Assembly: GCA_900547005.1 (NCBI GenBank)
Contig: URER01000002.1
Coordinates: forward strand, 1-64,000
Length of the DNA: 64,000 bases
Source of the DNA: an uncultured Prevotella sp.
Lineage (GTDB): Bacteria > Bacteroidota > Bacteroidia > Bacteroidales > Bacteroidaceae
Direction of reading: 5' to 3'
The notes under the pieces are model-generated. The model searched no databases. It was not told the origin of the DNA and worked only from the letters and a program-made list of their open reading frames with translations. Numbering within the stretch: position 1 is the first letter of the stretch; the number at the start of each line of letters is the position of its first letter. Below, piece by piece: positions 52,885 through 60,272 of this stretch. Made by a program: the position numbers and the translations under genes.

Positions 52885-54054
52885 TTACGCCAATCCGCTT
52901 TTTACCATAAGATTCCACAACTTAAGTCCAAAATCATCCTCTGTGCAGAATTCTGAAAAGCAATCCCAAACCACCATCTTACGATCAAGGACAATCTTCT
53001 TAGGCATTCCACGATTTCCTGTTATGAAATAGTTCCTCGCAAGGCCTTCTGAAAAATGTGAGAGAAAAGCCGAGCGTATGCGTGCACACTTTTCATTAAT
53101 TGAATTAGAACAAGGATTGGTTACGTCCTGTATGCTCTTACGTAATTTCACATAGGAGTATTCAAGAATAAACTTGCGTTTCCTTTTGTCTTTCGAGCAA
53201 CACATTATTATGTCATAAATCATCATGGCTTCGTCCTCATAGTCTGGCAAATCCTTAAAGTTGATGCCATTTGGGTGGAGAAGGAAAAGAATATACACAG
53301 TCTTTACCAATGGTTCCATCTTGATTTCCATATTACCGAACTCTGGCAACATTATCCTCATGTCTTTAGTGACAATCAGCCTGCTTAGTTCCAATTGTGG
53401 TTCTATCAACTTTTCCAGCATCCATTGTTCGATACCGTGTTTGCGCATACGCTCCACCTTCTCGTGTACGTCACGCATAAGCTTCACCGATTCTTCGTCA
53501 TAGAGCTTTTCCGCCTGGCATACCAGTTCTTCAAACGGTATCGGAATATCCCTTTCCGGGTATCGACATGAAAACGGATCTACAATCTCTGAAATTTTAA
53601 GTACATCATCTATACGCTGAAACAAGTCCTTGAAAAGCGGTATCAAGTCTTCCTTAGAATCAAAAACAAAGAAAAACCCTTTATATATGGAATTATCTCG
53701 GTAGATTATGCACGGTGGAATACGTGTTATGTGTGGTGCAATAATATAATCGAGTATTGCGTTTTCATCTCGGAATTGCAGAAATGTCTCTGGAGATAAA
53801 TTAGGTGCAATATATCTGAAGGCTTCTATATTGTCTGCAATTCTTTTTCCAAACAAAGATAAAGGGATCAACTTGTTTACATCCTCTCCGTCTAAAGGTT
53901 TAGGTCGGAGATTTTCTATCTCATTTATATTTTCCGCAACACAACGATTGACGAAATCATATCCCATTCCATCTATTATGATGAAGTCCCCCCAAGAGAC
54001 ATAGAAGGGCAGTTTCTTCAATTTCAGCTTGACTTTCTGTATTTTATAGCCCAT
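52885..54054 (-). CDS. Protein of unknown function
   Basis: 389 aa, cytoplasmic, without signal peptide or membrane helix. I do not recognise a named domain. The N-terminal 130 residues read as a mixed alpha/beta region with SWGDFIIIDGMGYDF. The middle is helical and charged. The last 120 residues (VKTVYILFLLHPNGINFKDL, SINEKCARIRSAFLSHFSEG, ending near VVWDCFSEFC) look like a conserved helical module with a short strand (RNYFITGNRGMPKKI) of a type I associate loosely with Bacteroidales hypothetical proteins. Its own strong minus-strand promoter and the adjoining repeat motif make it part of the accessory region. Confidence 0.75.
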   Translation of the reverse strand: MGYKIQKVKLKLKKLPFYVSWGDFIIIDGMGYDFVNRCVAENINEIENLRPKPLDGEDVNKLIPLSLFGKRIADNIEAFRYIAPNLSPETFLQFRDENAILDYIIAPHITRIPPCIIYRDNSIYKGFFFVFDSKEDLIPLFKDLFQRIDDVLKISEIVDPFSCRYPERDIPIPFEELVCQAEKLYDEESVKLMRDVHEKVERMRKHGIEQWMLEKLIEPQLELSRLIVTKDMRIMLPEFGNMEIKMEPLVKTVYILFLLHPNGINFKDLPDYEDEAMMIYDIIMCCSKDKRKRKFILEYSYVKLRKSIQDVTNPCSNSINEKCARIRSAFLSHFSEGLARNYFITGNRGMPKKIVLDRKMVVWDCFSEFCTEDDFGLKLWNLMVKSGLA

Positions 54055-54122
54055 GCTTTAAATGTTATTAAAGGGTTCCCTGTGTAAGATCAAGATATTT
54101 GGCGATTCTCGAAATCTTGCAG

Positions 54123-54154
54123 CAAAAATACTTCAAAAGTTCGAACCGACCAAA
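54123..54154 (-). promoter_or_regulatory. Promoter of the unknown minus-strand gene
   Basis: Minus strand: TTTG (54154-54151), 20-bp spacer, TATTTTTG (54130-54123), full consensus. Transcription would start near 54116, just at motif copy 1, leaving a leader of about 60 nt. Confidence 0.75.
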
Positions 54155-54236
54155 TAAAATGCTATCCGCAAGGCTTGCGGACATGAGAATCATAATATTT
54201 TTTCAGCTTATCGAAACAACATTGCAGGATTTTCCT

Positions 54237-54244
54237 TATCTTTG
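54237..54244 (+). promoter_or_regulatory. -7 element facing the accessory gene row
   Basis: TATCTTTG fits the consensus, but no TTTG stands at the right distance. If used, the leader to 54515 would be about 265 nt and would include the inverted repeat of motif copies 2 and 3. Confidence 0.4.
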
Positions 54245-54514
54245 CAGACATAAACAAAATAATTTAAATGTATATTATGACATAAACAGTTAACATAGAC
54301 ATAAGATAAAAGAAAGTGTTTACTTTTACTTGATGTACTTCGAAATTCGCCAAAATAGAGAAATAATCATCAGCAGTAAAGTGAATGCTTGCACCGTATG
54401 GTGTGGGCTTCCTTGTTGTATGATTATGGGTGTTTGGCGATACCTCGAAGTAGCAGCAAGAACAAAGCTCGCACCTTTCTTTTTGCCGAGTGTCGCAAAA
54501 AGGATTAAAATTAT

Positions 54515-55144
54515 ATGATTATGAACAATGAATTATTAAAATCTACAATCAAGAGTTTGTTAGAGAAAGAAGGGCATCAAGAAGCAAAAGGCGAAGTCCA
54601 TTCCATTACATTCAACAAAGACATGAGTTTAGTTGGTTTTATACCATACTATAATAAAAGACCTGTTGATATAAACATGAATAGTGACATTATTGTGGCT
54701 TCAAATTTTGTATGTTTTAAAGGTGGAAGTTATCATCATGTCATGGATAGTGTAACCAGTTGTACCACTTTACTCAATAATGATAACGAATTTGAATATA
54801 AGGTAGAAAATAAGTGCAAAGTATTGGCTATTTCAACAGCTGTAGAATATGATGATATTAATAAATATAATACATACAAGGATTCCAGTATCGCAACTAA
54901 AATTATAAAACGTGCGACAAAAGACCCATCATGCAATTGCCACAAGGGAGAGGACGGTTATATCTACTATAAACCAAATAAAGATGATAAAGAATTTACA
55001 TATAGATATTCAAATGACAAAATTATAGCTAATTCGTTCTTATGTCTGTGTGCGTATATTAATGAAAAGACTGGCAAACCAAATTATGCGGTTTTCAGAG
55101 ATGACGACTTGGTAAGAACACTATCAAACCCGTTTAGTATTTAG
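54515..55144 (+). CDS. Protein of unknown function in the accessory region
   Basis: 209 aa, not recognised. No signal peptide or membrane helix. The start may be MIMNNEL at 54515 or the ATG 6 bp later. Features: GFIPYYNKRPVDINMNSDII, then a Cys-containing segment DPSCNCHKGEDGYIYYKPNK and FLCLCAYI. Codon use is clearly A/T-richer than in the flanking housekeeping genes. It is followed at 38 bp by the ExoX-C-like gene; the three genes from here probably form one unit. Confidence 0.65.
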   Translation: MIMNNELLKSTIKSLLEKEGHQEAKGEVHSITFNKDMSLVGFIPYYNKRPVDINMNSDIIVASNFVCFKGGSYHHVMDSVTSCTTLLNNDNEFEYKVENKCKVLAISTAVEYDDINKYNTYKDSSIATKIIKRATKDPSCNCHKGEDGYIYYKPNKDDKEFTYRYSNDKIIANSFLCLCAYINEKTGKPNYAVFRDDDLVRTLSNPFSI

Positions 55145-55182
55145 TGCTTAACTAAAAGTAATAATCCTTTCAGGAGTAGGAA

Positions 55183-55620
55183 ATGGCAAATAAATTATAT
55201 CAATTTAATGATATCTTTGATGTTTTTTCATTCGGTAAGCATTACGGCAAAAATCTTTTTGAAGTATTGCTTACCAACCCAACATATTTATATTGGTGCA
55301 TAAACAACATCGATAACTTCAGTATAAGTACAAAAGTTCTACAACAAATAAAAGAGATGTTTCCATCATTTATAATAACAGAAAGTTTTGGCTGTCATAT
55401 ACATATCCATGACGTAATAGATACAGAAGAAAACGATGAATTTACAAATAATTATGACGATGAAGAAACAGAATTATACGATTATGATTCGTACAATTAT
55501 GAAGAAGATACATATGAAAAATACTCAGGTTCTTATGCACAAGATGTAATGGGATACAGTGATGATGACATCGACACAATTTTTGAAGGAGATCCTACCG
55601 CCTATTGGAATATAGATTAA
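55183..55620 (+). CDS. ExoX C-terminal-like domain protein with acidic tail
   Basis: 145 aa. Residues about 12-45 (FSFGKHYGKNLFEVLLTNPT, then YLYWCINNI) match the small domain found at the C-terminus of ExoX-like exonucleases and in DUF3820-type proteins (FGKxxGKxxxEVxxxxPxYLxW). No nuclease domain is present. The second half is very acidic and tyrosine-rich (NNYDDEETELYDYDSYNYEE). An AGGAG sits 6 bp before the ATG, which is unusual in this window. It ends 14 bp before the Sel1 lipoprotein start. Confidence 0.7.
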   Translation: MANKLYQFNDIFDVFSFGKHYGKNLFEVLLTNPTYLYWCINNIDNFSISTKVLQQIKEMFPSFIITESFGCHIHIHDVIDTEENDEFTNNYDDEETELYDYDSYNYEEDTYEKYSGSYAQDVMGYSDDDIDTIFEGDPTAYWNID

Positions 55621-55634
55621 TATCTTTTTATAAT

Positions 55635-57020
55635 ATGAGAAAGTTACAATTAGTACTATTATTATCCGCATTATTGTTTGTCTCCTGTCAAAGTGATAGC
55701 GAGAAAGCAGATAAATTGCGTTTAGAGAACAAGTTTGAGGAGGCTGCAGAGTTATACAAGAAAGCTGCAGAAGACGGAGATGCCTATGCCTTGTGGTGCC
55801 TATCCAACGCTTATGATAATGGTGACGGTGTTGAATATGACGAACAAAAAGCATTTGATCTTTTAAAACAAGCTGCAGAAAAAGGATGCGAAGAGGCTAA
55901 ATGCGAAATGGCATTGGCATATATGTTTGGTTGGTATGGAATTAGCAAAGATTCCGACAAAGGAAAATCCATGTTGGAAGAGCTTATAAAAAATACAGAG
56001 AATTCATACGTAATGGCAAGATATGCAAGCCTCAAATTTGAAGGAGCTGGACCATACGAGGAAGATAAAGAAAAAGCTATGAGCATTTTAGATAAAGTAA
56101 AAGACAAAAACAATCCATATTATCTTGAGGTAATGGGAATTGTTTATTGGCATGGAACAGACAAGATAGATATTAACATAAATAAAAGTGTTGAATACTT
56201 CTCTAAGGCATTCAATAACGGAAGGAGATATTGTGCATATCGATTACAATCTCTGTATAGAGGATACGGAGATTTAAAAAGGGATGACAAGAAGCGCATA
56301 GAATGGCTTAACCGTGGAATAGAGAGTAATGTAACTGACTGCATGGTTGAAATGGCATGGTTATGCCTTTCTGAAGACAGTGCATATCAGAATATTCATA
56401 ATCCACAAAAAGGTATAGAGTTATTAAAGAAAGCTGCAAAACATGGTAATGGAGAAGCCTATGATGATTTAGGAAGTATATATTATAACGGTAAATTCTT
56501 ACAAAAAGACGATTCTAAAGCATTTGAATGCTTTCAAAAAGCAACAGAACTGAAATCTGCAAATGGAGCTTTTAATTTAGGATTTGCATATTTGAATGGA
56601 ACTGGATGTGAGAAGAATATTGCAAAAGGAATTGAAACATGGAAATTAGCTGTTAAATATGGAAGTGGTGCGGCTGCCAATAATTTGTTTTGTTACTATT
56701 ACTATGGTTATTATGGAGGTACTAAAAAAGACAAAGAACAGGCTAAGAAATATCTATTAAAAGCTGCAGAATTAAGGAATGATATGGGATGCCGTAATCT
56801 TGGTCTACAATATTATACAGGTAAAGACTTGGTTGATAAAGATGAGCAACAAGCATTTGTATATATGAAGATGGCTGCAGATGCAGGATTGGTAGTGGCA
56901 TGTGAAAGTCTTGCCTATTTTTATGAAAACGGAATTGGATGTAAAAGAAATCCTCAAAAAGCAAAGGAATACAGAGATAAGACTATTGTCCAAGAGGATA
57001 AAAAAGGCGAACAAGAATAG
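55635..57020 (+). CDS. Lipoprotein with about ten Sel1-type repeats
   Basis: 461 aa from the ATG at 55635, chosen because it starts a lipoprotein signal (MRKLQLVLLLSALLFVSCQ, lipobox FVSC) and avoids overlap with the preceding gene. The body is Sel1-like repeats of about 36 residues, for example AYALWCLSNAYDNGDGVEYD, AYDDLGSIYYNGKFLQKDDS and VACESLAYFYENGIGCKRNP. Such repeats bind protein partners. Low-GC codon use like its neighbours. Anchored in a membrane facing the periplasm or outside; function unknown. Confidence 0.88.
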   Translation: MRKLQLVLLLSALLFVSCQSDSEKADKLRLENKFEEAAELYKKAAEDGDAYALWCLSNAYDNGDGVEYDEQKAFDLLKQAAEKGCEEAKCEMALAYMFGWYGISKDSDKGKSMLEELIKNTENSYVMARYASLKFEGAGPYEEDKEKAMSILDKVKDKNNPYYLEVMGIVYWHGTDKIDININKSVEYFSKAFNNGRRYCAYRLQSLYRGYGDLKRDDKKRIEWLNRGIESNVTDCMVEMAWLCLSEDSAYQNIHNPQKGIELLKKAAKHGNGEAYDDLGSIYYNGKFLQKDDSKAFECFQKATELKSANGAFNLGFAYLNGTGCEKNIAKGIETWKLAVKYGSGAAANNLFCYYYYGYYGGTKKDKEQAKKYLLKAAELRNDMGCRNLGLQYYTGKDLVDKDEQQAFVYMKMAADAGLVVACESLAYFYENGIGCKRNPQKAKEYRDKTIVQEDKKGEQE

Positions 57021-57070
57021 AATAACAAATAAAATTGTATCTTTGCAGGCAGAGATGTAATAAAGGAACT

Positions 57071-57107
57071 ATCGGCAAAGGTGCTGCCATGTCAGCACCT
57101 TTGCGAT
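57071..57107 (+). other. 12-bp hairpin in a short leader
   Basis: GCAAAGGTGCTG (57075-57086) pairs exactly with CAGCACCTTTGC (57093-57104), 6-nt loop; ATC/GAT can extend it with one bulge. There is no T tail. It lies about 30 bp after a TATCTTTG box (57038-57045), so it would be in the 5-prime leader of the genes that follow, or it could end the Sel1 gene transcript. Confidence 0.6.
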
Positions 57108-57123
57108 AAAATCATTAAGGTAT

Positions 57124-57240
57124 ATGAGAAAACTCATTTCGCTTATATTGCAGCTGATATTTCCTGAACAAAGAAATGAATCTGGTATAGGCACAGACGT
57201 GTTTCGCCGCACTGTAGAGTTGTTTTCCTTTATAGAATAA
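57124..57240 (+). CDS. 38-codon open frame in phase with the next gene
   Basis: MRKLISLILQLIFPEQ... ending VELFSFIE, 38 aa, not recognised. The stop codon TAA at 57238 is immediately followed, in the same frame, by ATA and a sequence that reads as a normal membrane-anchor N-terminus. It may be a leader peptide, a relic, or chance; coding status is uncertain. Confidence 0.35.
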   Translation: MRKLISLILQLIFPEQRNESGIGTDVFRRTVELFSFIE

Positions 57241-57273
57241 ATAAAGTTATTACGATTTTTTAAGCTGTTCGTA

Positions 57274-57936
57274 TTGACATTGTTGCCAATAGTATTAATT
57301 CTGTATTTAGTTTATTCGGTTGGAATAATTAAAAACAGACTATATGAAAAGGTAAACAACTATGACTTTGAAGCTCTTTTAAAAAAGAAGGGCTATGCTT
57401 ATTTTACGAAAGGTGATTATAATCTTAATATAATAGGAGTTAGGGCTAAAGGTACAACAGTTACTAATATGTATGATGACATTCTGATTGTAATATATAA
57501 CGAAAACGGTAAGCCTGTCAGGAAATGTTATAACATTACAACAGATCCAGGAATGTATTATATGGAAAATCCAATGAACTCTAAAGGTACCGCTATTCTT
57601 GTTCCTAATCAGTACCGTAGTACCTGGAAGATAGGGCTTCATAGAGGAGAGTATGAAGCTTTATGTCAAGCTAAAGCGGTTAAAGTCTATCGTGATGGAA
57701 ACCAAAATCGTATTTACAATTTGGCTCCTGAGACAATAGATACTGGAATGTTTGGAATAAATATTCATCGCAGTGCAAAAATCTTCACTCTAAATGCTGT
57801 TAACCAATACTCCGCCGGTTGTCAAGTGTTCAATAGTAAATCAGATTTTGTAGAGTTTATGAAGCTATGTAATAAATCAGCTAAAATATTTGGTAATAGT
57901 TTTACTTATACACTTATTAAAGAAGAAGACCAGTGA
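57274..57936 (+). CDS. Membrane-anchored L,D-transpeptidase-like protein
   Basis: About 220 aa from TTG at 57274. If translation instead began at the in-frame ATA at 57241 the chain would start KLLRFFKLFVLTLLPIVLIL, a textbook positive-then-hydrophobic anchor. The domain carries GINIHRS and, 15 residues later, QYSAGCQVF, which fits the YkuD pattern His, then S-x-G-C, with Ala in place of the usual His of SHGC. LHRGEYEALCQAKAVKVYRD precedes it. Such enzymes cross-link peptidoglycan; similar proteins also appear in Bacteroides phages from memory. No ATG start exists for the full anchor. A/T-rich. Confidence 0.75.
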   Translation: MTLLPIVLILYLVYSVGIIKNRLYEKVNNYDFEALLKKKGYAYFTKGDYNLNIIGVRAKGTTVTNMYDDILIVIYNENGKPVRKCYNITTDPGMYYMENPMNSKGTAILVPNQYRSTWKIGLHRGEYEALCQAKAVKVYRDGNQNRIYNLAPETIDTGMFGINIHRSAKIFTLNAVNQYSAGCQVFNSKSDFVEFMKLCNKSAKIFGNSFTYTLIKEEDQ

Positions 57937-58196
57937 ATAATTACTCCATGCGTGATGCTGTGGACAATTTGCATAATAAGAAAGTCTCCGACAACAACCT
58001 CAATCACAATACTTTGACTAATATTCGCATTGTAAAAGTCCAAATCGGAAATGCTGATATTCCAGTTTGGACAAAGGACACATGATATAACCTTCAATAT
58101 TGTTGTTTTTCCAGAGTCACCTCTTCTAAAGAACCGTATAAAAGGACTTCGTCTGAAATGTTTGATCAAATTTCTTGTTACCTCTGAAATTTTCAA
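57906..58196 (-). pseudogene. Truncated N-terminal fragment of an AAA/OLD-type ATPase
   Basis: 96 codons: KHFRRSPFIRFFRRGDSGKT carries a P-loop-like GDSGKTT, followed by ILKVISCVLCPNWNISISDLDFYN and IVIEVVVGDF, which resembles the start of OLD-family/AAA_21 ATPases (NSGKTT, then DxDFYN and a beta-strand run). The ATPase core and any Toprim part are missing: the frame ends after about 97 codons, overlapping the convergent transpeptidase gene end by 31 bp. Probably the remnant of a defence- or plasmid-type endonuclease. Confidence 0.6.
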
Positions 58197-58326
58197 TGTG
58201 TAATGAATGTATGCGAGCTATAGAGATTTCTTTTATAATGTTCCGTTTTGAACCTTGTTGTACACATCATGGAAGACCCGTTCTGTTCTGAGACTTGTAG
58301 ACTATTTATATCGTTCTTTAGAAAAA

Positions 58327-58358
58327 TTTGCTTGTTTCCACAAATATTCTTATCTTTG
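58327..58358 (+). promoter_or_regulatory. Promoter of rfbC-ugd
   Basis: TTTG (58327-58330), 20-bp spacer, TATCTTTG (58351-58358), full consensus, 38 bp before the rfbC ATG. A 15-codon open frame with AAGGAG before it starts at 58375 and overlaps the rfbC start in another frame. Confidence 0.8.
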
Positions 58359-58396
58359 CATGATTTAAGGAGTTATGTATTTAGTTTATAGACAAG

Positions 58397-58948
58397 ATGG
58401 AATATATAAAGACAGGCATTGACGGTGTATGGATACTTGAACCGAGAGTGTTCAACGATGCGCGCGGTTATTTCTTCGAGGCTTGGAAACAGGCTGATTT
58501 TGATGAACACATTGGGCATCATGTGGAGTTCATACAGGACAATGAGTCTAAATCGAGTTATGGAGTCCTGCGCGGACTGCATTATCAGAAAGGGGAGTTT
58601 TCACAGGCGAAACTTGTAAGAGTTATTAAGGGGAAGGTTCTTGATGTCGCGGTTGATATAAGAAAAAGTTCTGCGACATTCGGAAAATATGTTGCGGTAG
58701 AACTTAGCGAGGAAAATAAACGTCAGTTCTTTATCCCACGTGGTTTTGCGCATGGCTTCCTTGTTTTGAGTGATGAAGCAATATTTACTTATAAGGTAGA
58801 TAATGTGTATGCTCCGCAACATGAGGCAAGCATTCGTTGGAATGACGAAACAATCGGCATAAATTGGCCTATCGCTCCGGAAGAAGTGTTGACGAGCGAG
58901 AAGGACTTAAAAGCTGTAACTTTAAATAACGCAGAAATATTTGAATAA
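58397..58948 (+). CDS. rfbC: dTDP-4-dehydrorhamnose 3,5-epimerase
   Basis: 183 aa. Cupin enzyme of dTDP-L-rhamnose synthesis. GVLRGLHYQKGEFSQAKLVR holds the catalytic His, DVAVDIRKSSATFG the paired Asp, and FFIPRGFAHGFLVLSDEA the substrate Tyr/Phe region. Start is well placed behind a strong promoter. The other rhamnose genes (rfbA, B, D) are not here; ugd follows after 5 bp. Confidence 0.95.
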   Translation: MEYIKTGIDGVWILEPRVFNDARGYFFEAWKQADFDEHIGHHVEFIQDNESKSSYGVLRGLHYQKGEFSQAKLVRVIKGKVLDVAVDIRKSSATFGKYVAVELSEENKRQFFIPRGFAHGFLVLSDEAIFTYKVDNVYAPQHEASIRWNDETIGINWPIAPEEVLTSEKDLKAVTLNNAEIFE

Positions 58949-58953
58949 AGATT

Positions 58954-60267
58954 ATGAATATAGCAATTGTTGGTACGGGTTATGTAGGATTGGTATCGGG
59001 AACTTGTTTTGCCGAGATTGGTGCTAATGTTACTTGCGTTGATGTTGACGCAAATAAGATAGAACGGTTGAAGAACGGAGAAATTCCGATTTATGAGCCA
59101 GGCTTGGACGATTTGGTTCTGAAAAATGTAAAGGCTGGTCGATTGAAATTTGCTACATCTTTGGCTGATGTGCTAAATGAGCAGGAGATAGTATTCTCTG
59201 CCGTGGGCACTCCGCCCGATGAAGATGGGTCCGCCGACTTGAAGTATGTGCTTCAGGTGGCAAAGACTATCGGAGAGAACCTCAATAAGTATATAGTTGT
59301 CGTGACGAAGAGTACGGTTCCTGTAGGAACAGCAAAGAAGGTTCGCGAGACAATACAGAACGAGCTTGATAAGCGTGGCGTTGATATAAACTTCGATGTT
59401 GCAAGTAATCCGGAGTTTCTGAAGGAAGGCAATGCGATAAAAGACTTTATGAGCCCGGACAGGGTCGTCGTCGGAATAGAGAGTGATCGTGCCAAGAAGA
59501 TGCTTACCAAACTCTATAAGCCATTTCTTACCAACAATTTTAGAGTTATATTCATGGATATACCTTCTGCCGAAATGACAAAATATGCAGCAAATTCCAT
59601 GCTTGCCACACGTATTTCTTTTATGAATGACATTGCTAATCTTTGCGAACGTGTAGGTGCTGATGTTAATATGGTGCGTGCCGGTATTGGTAGTGATACA
59701 CGAATAGGTAGGAAATTCTTATATGCAGGCTGCGGATATGGTGGAAGTTGCTTCCCGAAAGACGTAAAGGCGCTTATTAAGACTGCCGATAGCAATGGAT
59801 ATTCAATGGAGGTACTAAAAGCCGTTGAGAAAGTAAATGAGCAACAGAAGTCTATATTATTCAAGAAATTGCAAAAAGCATACGCTAACGATCTGAAAGG
59901 TAAGACCATTACCTTATGGGGATTGGCATTTAAACCCGAAACCGATGATATGCGTGAGTCTACTGCACTTGTTATGATAGACTTGTTGCAAAAGGCAGGA
60001 TGCACAATTCGTGTTTATGACCCGATTGCCATGAATGAATGTAAGCGCAGAATAGGCGATAGCGTTATATATTGCAAGGATATGTATGATGCTGTTTTAG
60101 ATGCTGACGCTCTTTTGCTGCTTACCGAGTGGAAAGAGTTCCGCCTTCCAAGTTGGGAAGTAATAGCTAAAGCCATGCAGAGAAAACTTGTTATCGATGG
60201 ACGTAATATTTTTGATCCGGAAGAACTGAAAGAAGCAGGATTTGAATATCATTGTGTCGGTTGCTAA
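58954..60267 (+). CDS. ugd: UDP-glucose 6-dehydrogenase
   Basis: 437 aa. Converts UDP-glucose to UDP-glucuronate for surface glycans. N-terminal NAD site NIAIVGTGYVGLVSGTCFAE; catalytic Cys in GCGYGGSCFPKDVKAL; the second Rossmann domain near the C-terminus contains TLWGLAFKPETDDMRES. Full length. Operon with rfbC; the next gene starts 5 bp after its stop. Confidence 0.97.
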   Translation: MNIAIVGTGYVGLVSGTCFAEIGANVTCVDVDANKIERLKNGEIPIYEPGLDDLVLKNVKAGRLKFATSLADVLNEQEIVFSAVGTPPDEDGSADLKYVLQVAKTIGENLNKYIVVVTKSTVPVGTAKKVRETIQNELDKRGVDINFDVASNPEFLKEGNAIKDFMSPDRVVVGIESDRAKKMLTKLYKPFLTNNFRVIFMDIPSAEMTKYAANSMLATRISFMNDIANLCERVGADVNMVRAGIGSDTRIGRKFLYAGCGYGGSCFPKDVKALIKTADSNGYSMEVLKAVEKVNEQQKSILFKKLQKAYANDLKGKTITLWGLAFKPETDDMRESTALVMIDLLQKAGCTIRVYDPIAMNECKRRIGDSVIYCKDMYDAVLDADALLLLTEWKEFRLPSWEVIAKAMQRKLVIDGRNIFDPEELKEAGFEYHCVGC

Positions 60268-60272
60268 AAAAG

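Larger units (their letters stand above)
54098..54452. repeat. Three copies of a TTTGGCGAT-TCGAA motif in a gene-free region
   Basis: Copy 1, TTTGGCGATTCTCGAA, is at 54098-54113. Copy 2 at 54336-54354 is inverted (TACTTCGA, 3 bp, TCGCCAAA). Copy 3 at 54433-54452 (TTTGGCGA, 4 bp, TCGAAGTA) faces copy 2, so 2 and 3 form an inverted repeat around 78 bp. Copy 1 lies right at the predicted transcription start of the minus-strand gene and inside CAAGAT/ATCTTG arms (54091-54119). A separate hairpin TCCGCAAG/CTTGCGGA sits at 54165-54181. No protein gene is supported between 54055 and 54514. Confidence 0.7.

Noticed and set aside
54099..54293. 64-codon open frame in the region upstream of the accessory genes
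   Set aside because: It overlaps a minus-strand promoter and a hairpin and has no conserved-looking sequence.
54330..54518. 62-codon plus-strand open frame crossing the inverted repeat
   Set aside because: Composition is not protein-like and it overlaps both copies of the repeat and the next start; treated as chance.
58375..58422. 15-codon leader peptide before rfbC
   Set aside because: No run of regulatory codons or attenuator hairpin; overlaps rfbC in another frame and is probably chance.
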